From contig NZ_CP040244.1 in the NCBI RefSeq assembly GCF_005517195.1, positions 4,234,001-4,298,000 on the forward strand: a DNA stretch of 64,000 nucleotides, written 5' to 3'. The stretch's first letter is position 1. Each line of letters begins with the position of its first letter. A program made the position numbers and the translations under genes. Below are positions 1 through 8,919 of this stretch, one piece after another. The notes beneath the pieces were generated by a model. That model was not told the DNA's origin, did not search any database, and saw only the letters and a list, made by a program, of their open reading frames with translations. This DNA comes from Streptomyces vilmorinianum (lineage in GTDB: Bacteria > Actinomycetota > Actinomycetes > Streptomycetales > Streptomycetaceae).

Positions 1-230
1 AACGAGCCGGAGTCCTGGAGCAGTTGCAGCGCCGTCGCGTAGTCGGTCACAAGGGTGGCGTCCACCCCCGGAGCGAGCTCCACGGGTGCGGTCGGTCCGA
101 AGTGGCGCAGATAGGAGTAGTACGCCTGCGGATCGGCCGCGAACTCCGGCCCGTACAGCGGCACCCGGCCGCCGGCACTGTGGGCGGGGCACCCGGGCGG
201 GGGCACGGGGGTGGTGGGTTGAGCTTCCAT
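1..230 (-). CDS. cvnE: Cytochrome P450 of the conservon, N-terminal fragment (cut by window edge)
   Basis: The 76 visible codons read MEAQPTTPVPPPGCPAHS, then a P450-like N-terminal stretch (PLYGPEFAADPQAYYSYLR, then LVTDYATALQLLQDSGS). The heme-binding Cys loop lies outside the window, so the family call rests on this start and on position. In Streptomyces conservons the fifth gene is often a P450, and this one starts 8 bases after the stop of the CvnD GTPase on the same strand. The ATG at 228-230 is preceded by an AGGAAC-like ribosome site. Substrate unknown. It probably belongs to the same transcript as cvnA-D. Confidence 0.75.
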   Translation of the reverse strand, partial: MEAQPTTPVPPPGCPAHSAGGRVPLYGPEFAADPQAYYSYLRHFGPTAPVELAPGVDATLVTDYATALQLLQDSGS

Positions 231-238
231 GTCTGTTC

Positions 239-832
239 CTAGTGGGCGCGGTCCAGCAAGTAGCGGACGAGTGTGATCAGTGCATCGGCAGACGACTTCT
301 CGTCGCGCGCGTCGCAGGTGACGACCGGGGTGTCGTCGAGCAGGTCCAGCGCCTCGCGCAGCGCTCGTTGCTCGCGATCGGGCGTGCCGTCGAAGCGGTT
401 GACGGCGATCGCGTAGTCGAGCCCGTACTGCTCGATCAGGTCGATCACCCCGAAGGAGTCCGCGAGCCGCTCGGGGTCGACCAGCACCAGCGCGCCGAGC
501 GCGCCGCGCGCCATGTCCTCCCACATCTGCACGAAGCGCTGCTGACCGGGGGTTCCGAACAGGTACAGCACGACGCGGTCGCTGATGGTCAGACGGCCGA
601 AGTCCATGGCCACCGTGGTGGTGGTCTTGCCCCGGACCCCCTTGAGGTCGTCGAACGACTCGCCGGCGCGGGTCATCGTCTCCTCGGTGGACAGCGGAGG
701 GATCTCCGATATCGCACCGATGAAGGTGGTCTTGCCCACCGCGAAGTGACCGACGACGAGGATCTTCACGGCGGTCTGCGTCGCCCCGCCACGGACGTAC
801 GCCTGCTCATCCAAACTTGGTGCGGAGTCCAT
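239..832 (-). CDS. cvnD: Conservon Ras-like GTPase CvnD
   Basis: A 197-residue small GTP-binding protein of the bacterial Ras-like type. It has a P-loop (GHFAVGKT, residues 28-35), a switch-like KTTTT segment, FGTPGQ as the G3 motif, and VNRFDG where an NKxD-type base motif is expected. The ATG at 832 (MDSAPSL) was chosen because it matches the usual start of this family and overlaps the end of cvnC by 26 bases; an in-frame start further upstream would lengthen that overlap. Known conservons assemble a membrane-associated complex in which the kinase-like CvnA, roadblock CvnB and DUF742 CvnC act with this GTPase, in analogy to eukaryotic G-protein coupling. The downstream partner here is the P450. 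Confidence 0.93.
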   Translation of the reverse strand: MDSAPSLDEQAYVRGGATQTAVKILVVGHFAVGKTTFIGAISEIPPLSTEETMTRAGESFDDLKGVRGKTTTTVAMDFGRLTISDRVVLYLFGTPGQQRFVQMWEDMARGALGALVLVDPERLADSFGVIDLIEQYGLDYAIAVNRFDGTPDREQRALREALDLLDDTPVVTCDARDEKSSADALITLVRYLLDRAH

Positions 833-1184
833 GCAGCACCTCCTCGAGGATCTGTTTGTCCGCCAGCGAGGCACGCTGCACGGGAGGCCGGGTGATGAGG
901 TAGCCGCCCTCGGTGAGGGCGGAGAGGAGGATCTTCACCACACCCATGGGCAGCCGTGTGTGCCCCGCGATCTCGGCGACGGAGAGATAGCCGGCCGTAC
1001 ACAGGTCCAGCAGGCTCTGCTCCTCGGGAGAGAGCCTGGTCGGACGCTGCTGGTCGTCACCCGCCGCCGTGACCAGGGTGATCAGGGACAGCTGCGCCTC
1101 GTCGGGCAGGCCGCGCCCCTTGGTGATGACGTACGGACGCACTAATTCCGCGGCCTCGGGCTCCAGTTCCTCGAAACCGCTCAT
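807..1184 (-). CDS. cvnC: Conservon DUF742 protein CvnC
   Basis: A 125-residue DUF742 protein with the typical VRPYVITKGRG start and a winged-helix-like middle (EEQSLLDLCTAGYLSVAEIAG followed by LPMGVVKILLSAL). It starts at ATG 1184 and overlaps the cvnB stop by 4 bases (ATGA), which indicates translational coupling. In conservons the DUF742 protein links the roadblock protein to the GTPase. No DNA target is evident and a direct regulatory role is not established. Family assignment is secure from sequence and position. Confidence 0.93.
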   Translation of the reverse strand: MSGFEELEPEAAELVRPYVITKGRGLPDEAQLSLITLVTAAGDDQQRPTRLSPEEQSLLDLCTAGYLSVAEIAGHTRLPMGVVKILLSALTEGGYLITRPPVQRASLADKQILEEVLHGLRTKFG

Positions 1185-1582
1185 GAGCGGGCGCCTAGGT
1201 TCTCACGCGGCGGCGTCGTCAGGACCTTGCCCAGCTGGCCGACGAGCTGCTGCATCCGGAAGGTGATGTCCTGCATGTCGACGTCCGGCGAGGCCGAGAC
1301 GCCGAGGTACGCGCCCTCCCCCGCGGAGATCAGGAAGACCCAGCCGCCGTCGAACTCGACCAGCGTCTGCCGCCACTGCAGGTGACCCCCCTGGACGAAG
1401 AACCCGAGCGAGCGGCTGAGCGACTGCACGCCGCTCATCGCGGCGGCGACAGTGTCCGCGTTGTCCTTGTCGAAGTCCTTCGTCCGGGCCATCAGCAGAC
1501 CGTCGGCGGAGATCAGGACCGCGTGCAGCGCCCCGGGTATCTCCAAGGCGCTGTCAAGCATCCATGACAGATCGTCGTTCAC
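1181..1582 (-). CDS. cvnB: Conservon roadblock/LC7 protein CvnB
   Basis: A 133-residue roadblock/LC7-domain protein (LSWMLDSALEIPGALHAVLISADGLL and a later GVSASPDVDMQDI segment). Roadblock proteins commonly serve as GTPase-activating or scaffold partners of MglA/Ras-like GTPases, here CvnD. The start codon is GTG at 1582, overlapping the cvnA stop in a GTGA arrangement. The protein is soluble, with no signal peptide or membrane segment. Confidence 0.93.
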   Translation of the reverse strand: MNDDLSWMLDSALEIPGALHAVLISADGLLMARTKDFDKDNADTVAAAMSGVQSLSRSLGFFVQGGHLQWRQTLVEFDGGWVFLISAGEGAYLGVSASPDVDMQDITFRMQQLVGQLGKVLTTPPRENLGARS

Positions 1583-2757
1583 GAGACCTCATGCCCTTCA
1601 CTGCTCGCATCACGTGTGCTGCTCGTCTGATCCGCCGCGTCCGAAGGCGTGGCCCGTCCGGACTGCGTGCCTCGCTGGAAGGCCCCCATGATCGCCGCGG
1701 TTTCCGCACCGGAGCGGGTGGAAGCGGGCGTGCGCGCGGCCGACGTGCCGCCGGGAACGATGGCCATCGGCCGCTTGCGACGGCGCCTCGGGAGACCGTC
1801 GGCGGTCGAGGACGTGGCCACGGCGGGTTCGGGGCCGCCGCTCGGGTCCGTCGCGGAGGCGGCGGGGACGGCCGGCGTCGGCGCCTTCTGCTCCGGCATG
1901 CCGGTGAGCAGCTCGTGCGGCAGAAGGAGAACCGCGCGGACGCCGCCGTACGGCGAGTCGGAATCCACCGACACCTCGAAGCCGAAGCGCTCGCAGAGCA
2001 CGCCGATCACCGCGAAGCCGAACTGCGGCGGGCTGCCGAGTCCGGAGACACCGGTGACCCGCTCGGTGGAGAGGAGTTTGGCGGCCTTGGCCCTCTCCTC
2101 GTCGTTCATACCGACACCGGCGTCGTCGACGACGATGCACACGCCCTTGGGAACGGTACGAATATTGATTTCGACCACGGTGTCCGGGCTGGAATAACTG
2201 GTGGCATTGTCGAGCAGCTCGGCGAGAGCCAGCGCCACCGGTTCCACGGCCCGGTTGGTGATACCGAAGTCGACCTGCGAGAGGATCTCCACTCGCCGGA
2301 AGTGACGGATCCTGCCCTGTGCGCTGCGGACCACGTCATAGACGGAGGCGACCTCGCGCGACCGCCCCAGCCAGCCGTCACACAGCACGGCGATGGACTG
2401 GGCGCGCCGTCCGAACTGCGAGTTGGTGTGGTCGATCTCCAGGAGGTCCTGGAGAATCACCGACTCGCCGTACTTGTTCTGCAGCCCCGAGATGACCAAC
2501 TGCTGCTCGGCCGCAAGACCTTGAAGTGTCCGCATCGCGGACTTGAGGACCGTCTTCGTCGCGTCCTGGGCGCGTTCCTTCTCCGCCTCGACGGATTTCG
2601 CGTAGCTGTTCTCCAGCTCGGAGTAGTGGGCCCTGAGCCCTTCGATCTCCCGCTGTAAGGTCCGTGCCGCCCTGCGCTGGCGGACGATGACGGCGACTGC
2701 GCCGAGGACGGCGACGAGCAGGGCCCAAGTCACTGGGTTCTGTATGTAATACGTCAT
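1579..2757 (-). CDS. cvnA: Conservon sensor-kinase-like ATPase CvnA
   Basis: A 392-residue membrane-anchored protein: one N-terminal transmembrane helix (about residues 10-26), a coiled-coil linker (about 28-75), a helical region with LEIDHTNSQFGRR whose H110 is the likely DHp-type histidine, and a GHKL ATPase domain (N-box LLDNAT 181-186, DDAGVG 211-216). The tail from about 290 is Pro/Ala/Arg-rich and probably disordered. No large extracytoplasmic sensor is present, so any signal is perceived in the membrane or cytoplasm. It is first in the cvn operon; no adjacent response regulator is seen, as usual for conservons. Confidence 0.92.
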   Translation of the reverse strand: MTYYIQNPVTWALLVAVLGAVAVIVRQRRAARTLQREIEGLRAHYSELENSYAKSVEAEKERAQDATKTVLKSAMRTLQGLAAEQQLVISGLQNKYGESVILQDLLEIDHTNSQFGRRAQSIAVLCDGWLGRSREVASVYDVVRSAQGRIRHFRRVEILSQVDFGITNRAVEPVALALAELLDNATSYSSPDTVVEINIRTVPKGVCIVVDDAGVGMNDEERAKAAKLLSTERVTGVSGLGSPPQFGFAVIGVLCERFGFEVSVDSDSPYGGVRAVLLLPHELLTGMPEQKAPTPAVPAASATDPSGGPEPAVATSSTADGLPRRRRKRPMAIVPGGTSAARTPASTRSGAETAAIMGAFQRGTQSGRATPSDAADQTSSTRDASSEGHEVS

Positions 2758-3496
2758 AAGACTCTCTTCAGGCGACTGACGGCCAGCTGCCGAATTCCGT
2801 CAATGCAGGCGGACCGGCGGACCGTCCGTGCCGGGGTTACCGCCCGGATGTCCCCCGTGGTCGGAGATGTCGTCTTCCACCCATCCGCCGCTCCGTAAGC
2901 GCGATGATCGTATCACTGGGGCACGAACACATGACTGATCGTCAATATAGGGATTTCTGGTGGAAATTGGCCCACTCGGCCCCTCTTCACTGGAGGCGAC
3001 CGAAGCGGTGGGTACGCCTCCGACCGGGCTCGCACCCGGCGCGGCAAGGTATCCGAAACGGGGACTTGTACGGCTTTCTCGGCGCGATGCCGGCCGACCG
3101 ATGCGGCCTCGCCGACGCCAAGCCGCACGTCGGAGGCGTCGACTCGCCCTGACGGCGCAGCTGGCTGCGCAGGGGCGGGAGTTCGCGAAGTCTGTCAGGT
3201 GGCGTGGAACACAGTCCGGCGTCGCGACGTGCTCCAGCGGACCCTCGCGGTCTGGAACGGGTGCGTCCGAAACGGGACTTGATCACGTGGGCGGCGGCGC
3301 CGGCGGCGCTACTCCCCTCGGCCAGGGAATTGAGCATGGACGGCGACCAAGGCTCGCCGAGGACGGTCGATGGATGAACTCCTTTATTTCCGGCGCCAGT
3401 CGGGGAGAATTCCTGGCCTCGCGCTGGGAAGTGTTGTGTTTCTCTTTGCACGCGGGGAGTTCGGCCGAACGCAGCGATCAGGTGATGCGGCGGTGT
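2758..3496. other. Intergenic region upstream of cvnA, no gene recognised
   Basis: About 740 bases with somewhat lower GC near 2900-2960. It must hold the cvn promoter on the minus strand. Short open frames on both strands have no recognisable domain, and their codon use does not persist over a gene length. I see no tRNA or repeat here. Confidence 0.5.
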
Positions 3497-4309
3497 TCAC
3501 ATGACGCGCGACATCCGGACGTTGTCGTACTTCGGGTTCGGCTCTTCGCACACTGCCCCGGCCAGCGCGGGTCCCCTGATCTCTCCTGAGCATCCGTGTG
3601 ACGGGTAGCCAGGAACGTTGCGGACCTTGCAGTACACACAAACCAGCCGGTACTCGCCCGGCCCCAGGCTCCGCCACCGTACGGCAGCATCCTCTCCTCG
3701 CCGCAGACCGGGCACTGCGCCTGTGGGCGTACCAGCACCCTGGGTTCCGTGAAGGCATGCGGCAGCCGCCGGTCGCTGATCGCCCGCCGGGGCAGGGTCA
3801 GCCCGTAGTGCTCGCCCATGAGCCGATACACGTCAGGCATCGTCACACCGGCGGAGGCGTCGTCCCTGTGCGCGCGGTCGGAGAGCTCGACGAATCCGCC
3901 ATCGGCGACCAAGCGGCGAGTGAGTGGGTGATCCGTGTCGTTGGTCGTGTACTCGCAGAACATCCCATCGTGTCGCCCGTCCACGCTGACGCGGATGACC
4001 GGCGGGTCCATGCTGTTGTCCAGGACACTCACGACCGTGCGCTCGGACCAGAGGTCCCTGCCCGTGGCGAGCCGGTCGTCTCGGTCGCGGACCTCGGGCG
4101 ACTCGATCGCGAACGCCCAGCCGTTGCCGGCTTCGCCCAACATCGCACAGTCGGGCAGGGGCATGGGACCGGGCCCACGGGAAAGCTCCAGCATGTGGTG
4201 GGCGGTGTACGGGTCCGTGACGGTGCCTGACCGCGCACCCAGGAGGACGGCCAGTTCCTCGTGACTGACGCCCTTCACCATCAACAGAGAGAAGCCGCGG
4301 GCGATTACG
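3497..4309 (-). pseudogene. DUF6461-like protein with C-terminal Cys-pair segment, frameshifted
   Basis: From about 4309 to about 3670 the minus strand reads a DUF6461-like domain (ARGFSLLMVKGVSHEELAVLLG, later AMLGEAGNGWAFAIES). It ends in a Cys pair (CPVCGEERMLPYGGG). The frame then turns into low-quality Arg/Ser/Thr-rich sequence, while the -1/+1 neighbour frame continues convincingly (GPGEYRLVCVYCKVRNVPGYP) to a stop at 3497. This points to a one-base lesion near 3655-3675 in a C/G-rich run. The 5' side is also unclear: no good start precedes the conserved part, and the upstream 200 bases switch frames. It may be a pseudogene, or carry a sequencing error. Function unknown. Confidence 0.6.
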
Positions 4310-4677
4310 CCGGGCCGGCCTGGAAGCGCTGGACGAGTTCCGAGGCGGTGAGGCTGCCGGCGTTGGTGCGCGGCGTTGCGCGCGGCGTTCGGTGGCGCGG
4401 TGGGCCAGATGGGCGTGGTAGGCGGTGGGGCCGCCATGGCGCACCTCGGACGGTCGAGGCATCCGGCGGTCCGCGTAGCGCGCCTCACCATAGCGTTCAC
4501 CTCCAACCTGTTGCAACGAACCGAGTGAGTGCTGTTGCGTTAGCCTCGAAACCGTTGCAACGATTTCCCCGTATCTACCTGCAATGATGGCAATCATGCG
4601 CAACGAGTATGTTGCTCGATCCTTGAACGCAACGTAGCTTTTCCTTCATCGGAAACGACGAGCTCAAGGAGAGCGCG
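4310..4677. other. Decayed coding remnant and promoter region of the DUF4097 gene
   Basis: On the minus strand two out-of-frame segments look protein-like: HGGPTAYHAHLAHRATERR (about 4382-4440) and TNAGSLTASELVQRFQAGPA followed by TAA (about 4310-4370). They suggest remnants of a broken gene that I cannot name. From 4500 the sequence changes to an AT-richer regulatory stretch with GTTGCAAC-type repeats, and AAGGAGA sits just before the ATG at 4678. Confidence 0.4.
4509..4563. promoter_or_regulatory. Paired GTTGCAACGA repeats, probable operator
   Basis: GTTGCAACGA occurs at 4510-4519 and again at 4554-4563, 44 bases apart (about four helical turns). The second copy contains the perfect palindrome CGTTGCAACG. 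Further GCAAC/GTTGC half-sites follow at about 4530-4640. The arrangement upstream of the DUF4097 gene suggests cooperative binding by a dimeric regulator; the regulator is not identified here. Confidence 0.5.
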
Positions 4678-5346
4678 ATGCAGAAGTTCACCACCCCCGC
4701 CCCGATCACCGCCGTCCTGGACATCCCCGCCGGGCACATCCGGTTCATCGCCGCCGACCGGGCCGACACCGCCGTCGAGGTCCTGCCCGCCGACGCTTCC
4801 AAGAGCCGCGATGTGAAGGCCGCCGAGCAGATCGAGATCGCCTACGCCGACGGTGTGCTGCGCGTCGAGGCCCCGGCGGCGAAGAACCGGATCCTGGGCC
4901 ACCCCGGATCGGTCGAGGTGACCGTCCAGCTGCCCGCCGGCTCCCACGTCGAGGCCAAGGCCGCCGCCGCCGAACTGCGCGGCGTCGGACGCCTCGGCGA
5001 CGTCACCTTCGACGGCGCACAGGCCACGGTCAAGCTCGACGAGACCGCGAACGCCCACCTCACCCTCCAGGCCGGTGACATCGCGGTCGGCCGCCTGAAC
5101 GGCCCGGGCCGGATCAGCACCCAAAAGGGCGACCTCCACATCACCGAGGCCGTGCACGGCACCCTCACGCTGGCCACCGAGCACGGCGAGATCACGGTCG
5201 GCGCCGCCCGCGGCGTCTGCGCGGCCCTGGACGCCGGCACCGCCTACGGCCGCATCAGCAACACGCTCAAGAACACCGACGGCACCGCCGAACTCCACAT
5301 CCACGCCACCACCGCCTACGGCAACATCACCGCCCGCAGCCTCTGA
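4678..5346 (+). CDS. DUF4097 family beta-solenoid-like protein
   Basis: A 222-residue protein starting MQKFTTPAPITAVLDIPAGH, built of short beta-strand repeats typical of DUF4097/DUF4098 (putative adhesin-like) proteins: VEVTVQLPAGSHVEAKAAAAELRG, then LHITEAVHGTLTLATEHGE and ISNTLKNTDGTAEL. There is no signal peptide or membrane helix, so it is probably cytoplasmic. In Streptomyces such genes usually follow a small DNA-binding protein gene; none is intact here, although the upstream region is repeat-rich. A good AAGGAGA site precedes the ATG. The stop is followed by a 14-base tandem duplication (CTCTGACCCGAAGC, about 5341-5370) that repeats the gene end. Biochemical role unknown. Confidence 0.85.
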   Translation: MQKFTTPAPITAVLDIPAGHIRFIAADRADTAVEVLPADASKSRDVKAAEQIEIAYADGVLRVEAPAAKNRILGHPGSVEVTVQLPAGSHVEAKAAAAELRGVGRLGDVTFDGAQATVKLDETANAHLTLQAGDIAVGRLNGPGRISTQKGDLHITEAVHGTLTLATEHGEITVGAARGVCAALDAGTAYGRISNTLKNTDGTAELHIHATTAYGNITARSL

Positions 5347-5479
5347 CCCGAAGCCTCTGACCCGAAGCCTCCAAGGCAGCGGCGGGACCAGAAAGCCGAC
5401 CGTGTGCAGACGGACGCGGCACATGTCGCGCACGCAGCACCCCGAGCCTGCCCAACGGCCGCCGCCGACGCGGCGGCCG

Positions 5480-5953
5480 TCATCCACGCCCGCTACGGGG
5501 CCGCCGTCCGAGGCCACCGCCGCCGCCTGGATCCACCCGGCCGTCGACGATCGGCGCCAGATCGTCTACAAGACGTCGTCGGATGAACGGCGCCGTGCTG
5601 AGGACGAGCAGGGCGAAAGCGGTGAGCCGTTGCAGTCCTGGCTGGGCAGGGAGGCTGCTGTGCTGGATGCCGTAGATCGCGTACCAGTTGGCGGCGATGT
5701 CGGTCGCCATGACGGCGCAGGCGAGGTCCATGCCTTGGCGCTTGCCCCCGATGAGAAGCGCGGCTGCGACCGTGTCGAAGAGGGCGAGTGAGGACCAGTA
5801 GAGGTTGAGCCAGCTGGGTGCCCAGTCGTAGGGGTTCAGGCCGTGGCGAAGGAGGTCGGCGATGTGGGAGACGGCGCCGACGAACAGCAGGTCGGCGGCG
5901 ATCGCCAGGGTCAGGGCCACTGCCCATCGCGGGGTGTGGCTCATCCATCCCAT
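5480..5953 (-). CDS. Small integral membrane protein, unknown function
   Basis: A 157-residue protein with about four predicted transmembrane helices (WAVALTLAIAADLLFVGAV; LYWSSLALFDTVAAALLIGG; DLACAVMATDIAANWYAIYG; LTAFALLVLSTAPFI). The ATG at 5953 (MGWMSHTPRW) was chosen over an upstream in-frame ATG because the extra residues look non-coding and a GGAG-type site lies before it. The Arg/Gly-rich tail is probably cytoplasmic. No family was recognised and neighbours give no functional hint. Confidence 0.75.
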   Translation of the reverse strand: MGWMSHTPRWAVALTLAIAADLLFVGAVSHIADLLRHGLNPYDWAPSWLNLYWSSLALFDTVAAALLIGGKRQGMDLACAVMATDIAANWYAIYGIQHSSLPAQPGLQRLTAFALLVLSTAPFIRRRLVDDLAPIVDGRVDPGGGGGLGRRPRSGRG

Positions 5954-6089
5954 CACGTCGCGTTCCTCCCCTTCCGGGTGCGGGCCGGAGTGTGGTCGCG
6001 ATCCCGGCGAAAGAGAGTAAGCGCTTCGCCCTGCGCTCGTAGCACCATCCGTGAACCACCAGGTCGTCATCGGCTGTTTCTGCCGTACG

Positions 6090-6437
6090 TCATGCTGCTC
6101 GGTCCGGTTCGACGGCGTACTGGACGAGTACGAGCCCGGAGCCGTCCCACGTGCGCGTGTCGAGGCGCCGCAAGGAGACAGGTGGGCGGGTCTCGAAGGC
6201 GGGGGTGCCGTCGCCCAGCACGCGGGCGCCGATCTTCAGGTGGAGCTCGTCGACGAGGCCGTGGGCGAGCAGGTCGTTCCACAGGGTGTGGCTGCCGAAC
6301 ACGATGATGTCGCGACCGGGCCCGCGCTTGAGTTCGGCGATCTGCTCGTGCGCGTCGGCTCGGCGGATGATGCGGGTGTTCTGCCAGGGCGACGCCGGGT
6401 CGGGCGTGAGGCTGTCGGAGACGATCAGCTTGCGCAT
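6090..6437 (-). pseudogene. RibD C-terminal-type dihydrofolate reductase family protein with N-terminal deletion
   Basis: The 115-residue frame begins MRKLIVSDSL, the normal first beta-strand of this family, then jumps at once to PASPWQNTRIIRR, which normally lies about 70-90 residues further on. The rest is intact (GRDIIVFGSHTLWNDLLAHGLVDELHL, then GDGTPAFE). An in-frame deletion has thus removed most of the NADPH/folate-site N-terminal half. Full-length relatives are about 185-200 residues. The product could be made but is unlikely to be a working reductase. Confidence 0.8.
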
Positions 6438-6589
6438 CGTCGACACCTCTTCGGGCATGCGTCTCGGGCGTTCGGCCGTCCAGGGCGGACCACACCCCCG
6501 GGACAAAGCTATCGCCGACACGTCTCGGAATCGCTCGCGACGCACGGCGGCTGTCCCCTCACGGCGAGGGGACAGCCGCGCTTCCGTGA

Positions 6590-8491
6590 TCACGACGCCG
6601 CGGGGGTCTTCCTCGTGGCGGTCGTGGCCGGTGAGTCCTGCTGGTAGAAGATGTCGATGTCCACCTCTTCACCGCCGACGATCAGGGTGTCCCACGCCCC
6701 GCTCTCCCACAGCGTGCGCAGGGTCGAGGAGTTGAGCGTCTCCAGGTGGTCCCGGAGAGTCGAGTCGTCAGGCATGCCGGGGACGCGTGACGCCAGCCGG
6801 TCGCGGATCGACCGCAGTCGTTCCATGAGGGCGTCGATGTCCGCGTTCCTGTCGAGGTCCTTCCCTTCCCACTCCTCGATGCTCTGGGCGATCTTCTCCT
6901 TGATCGGGCGGCTGACGCCGTTCTCGTCGGTGGTGATCATCGTGTTCCAGGCGCGGCTCTTGTGCCGGTACTGGAGCATGGACATCGCCGCTTCGTGGCG
7001 GGCGAAGTCGGCGTCGCGGAACGGCCTGCCGTTCCAGGCGCCGTTGAGGGACCGGGCCAGCGAGATGGCGGAGCCCAGGCCGCTGTTGAGTCCTCGGCCC
7101 GGCCAGAAGTGGATGGCGTTGGCGGCGTCGCCGAGCAGGAAGCCGTACGTCCCCGGGGAGGTCGACGTGGCCGAGTGGAGACGGGTGGTGAACCTGGGCC
7201 GCTGCACCATGTCGAGCCGGAAGGCGGTGACGGCGCTCAGGTCCTTCTCGGCGACACCGAACAGCGCCAGCCCCTCCAGCACCCGCTTCCACAGGGCCGA
7301 ACCCCTGACCATCGCGGGCAGGAAGAGCGTGCTGTGCGTCGAGCACTGGAAGTCACCGTGGTCGTCCCGCCCCATGACGCACGGGCGTGAGGCGATGCAC
7401 TCCTCGAATACATGCCGGACCGGATCGATGCCGACCACTTCCGCGGCCTCGGCGTCGGTGAGCCGCATGTTCAGGAATCCTTCGCCGCGAAGGGCGTTGA
7501 GGAGGAAGCGGTTCTGGGCCACGGTCAGCAGGACCGTCATGGGGTCCGTCAGAGTCGACTTGACGCGCAGGCCCAGGACGACGTCCTGAATGTGCCGGCC
7601 TTGCAGCGAGTAGATGGACTTGTCGGCGTTTCCGAACTTGTCGGCGAAATACTCTCGCGTTCGGGAGCGACCGCCCTCGCAAATGGCGAGTACGTGATCC
7701 TTGGTCTCGGCTTTCTGGTGCTCGGCCGGGTCGAAATTGGCGGGGACCAGCCGGATGCGGTCCGGCTTTTCGTTGGCCAATTCGAGGAGCGTGTCCTCGA
7801 TGTAGGCGATGCGGAGGTTCCTCGGGTTGTAGCCACGGATCGAGTCGGGGCCGACCGGCCACATCTCGGAGTACGCGTCGCCGCGGAACAACCGGCCCTG
7901 CACTTCCTCGGGGAGGTTCAGGTACTGGCGGCTCTGCACCGTGACGACCTGCTGCCGGCGTACGTTGCCCTCGCTTTCGCTCTTCCAGACGACCTTCGCC
8001 CCGTCCTGCGCCCAGCGACCGTCGTACACGGTGATGGCGACGCGATGCCCCATGAGGTGTTCGAGGAGCAGAGCGAAACTGAGGCCGACGGGACCACCGC
8101 CCGAGACCGTGACGTTCAGTACCGGCCCTGCCGCCAGGGTCGCCTGGGAGGAGGGGGCGAGCGGCCGCAGCACGGAGAGGTCGAGGATGGTCTCCATCGC
8201 GTCGGCCGCTTCGAAACGGAACGTCTCGGTTCCGATCTCGATGAGATCTCCGGGCTGCAGCTCGTGCGAGGTCACACGCTCCCCGTTGACCCGCGTTCCA
8301 TTACTGCTGCCACTGTCGTACAGCACGAATCCGTGGCCCTCGCGGCGCACTTCGGCGTGAAAGCGTGAGACGTTCCCGCCGACTATCACTATGCTGTTGT
8401 CGCCGTTGCGACCCAGGGTTACCGGTGTGGTGCCGATCGGGAACTGCTGTCCAGCCAGAGAGCCTTGATGGCCAACGAGCCGAGGAGGCAT
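6590..8491 (-). CDS. FHA domain fused to FAD-dependent monooxygenase-like protein
   Basis: A 633-residue two-part protein. Residues about 10-90 form a forkhead-associated domain with all core residues: GR at 27-28, SRFH at 42-45, NG at 64-65 and NG at 69-70. From about 125 a Rossmann FAD domain follows, with GGGPVG at 131-136 and the GD of the second FAD motif at 454-455 (FLLGDAANAIHFWPGRGLNSG), as in aromatic-hydroxylase-type flavoenzymes. The C-terminal 140 residues are helical and unassigned. FHA domains bind phosphothreonine peptides, so the enzyme is probably tethered or switched by a Ser/Thr kinase target; no kinase is adjacent. There is no signal peptide. ATG 8491 has GGGTGA upstream. 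Substrate unknown. Confidence 0.88.
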   Translation of the reverse strand: MPPRLVGHQGSLAGQQFPIGTTPVTLGRNGDNSIVIVGGNVSRFHAEVRREGHGFVLYDSGSSNGTRVNGERVTSHELQPGDLIEIGTETFRFEAADAMETILDLSVLRPLAPSSQATLAAGPVLNVTVSGGGPVGLSFALLLEHLMGHRVAITVYDGRWAQDGAKVVWKSESEGNVRRQQVVTVQSRQYLNLPEEVQGRLFRGDAYSEMWPVGPDSIRGYNPRNLRIAYIEDTLLELANEKPDRIRLVPANFDPAEHQKAETKDHVLAICEGGRSRTREYFADKFGNADKSIYSLQGRHIQDVVLGLRVKSTLTDPMTVLLTVAQNRFLLNALRGEGFLNMRLTDAEAAEVVGIDPVRHVFEECIASRPCVMGRDDHGDFQCSTHSTLFLPAMVRGSALWKRVLEGLALFGVAEKDLSAVTAFRLDMVQRPRFTTRLHSATSTSPGTYGFLLGDAANAIHFWPGRGLNSGLGSAISLARSLNGAWNGRPFRDADFARHEAAMSMLQYRHKSRAWNTMITTDENGVSRPIKEKIAQSIEEWEGKDLDRNADIDALMERLRSIRDRLASRVPGMPDDSTLRDHLETLNSSTLRTLWESGAWDTLIVGGEEVDIDIFYQQDSPATTATRKTPAAS

Positions 8492-8919
8492 GGGTCACCC
8501 AATTCCATAAGTCACGGATCCGATGACGAATTGCGAAACCGGTAACCAGACAGCAGCACCCTGCATCACACACCGCGAGTCGACCGGCACGCAGAGCAAT
8601 CTTAATCCGGCCACGAGGCCGATGAGAAGCCATACGGACTGACTGATCATCACACGGTGGCCATTCCGTGAAGATGTAACAGCAGAGGCCCGATGGGGGG
8701 CTGCTGAGTCGGATGTGAACCATGCGGCGGGAATGGCCTCGTGTGAGACGCGGCCCGCGTGGGTCTCCGCCGCAGCGATCTCCGCCCGGGGTGCGTCTGG
8801 TTGCGCGCACGGACGTGGCGGTACGGAAGAAAGTCACGCGGCGACGTTAAGAACTCCGTCTCCCGGCCCCTATGAGAGGTGTAAGCATCGTCCACACCCA
8901 AGTCTGAGGTACCGACGAG
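8492..8919. other. Divergent intergenic region
   Basis: About 430 bases between the FHA-monooxygenase gene (minus) and a small plus-strand gene. AT content is raised near 8500-8530 and 8620-8660, as expected for promoters of both. Open frames crossing it lack recognisable sequence. No hairpin or repeat stood out. Confidence 0.5.

Noticed and set aside
2904..3152. 82-residue plus-strand frame in the cvn upstream region
   Set aside because: No ribosome site, irregular codon use and no domain.
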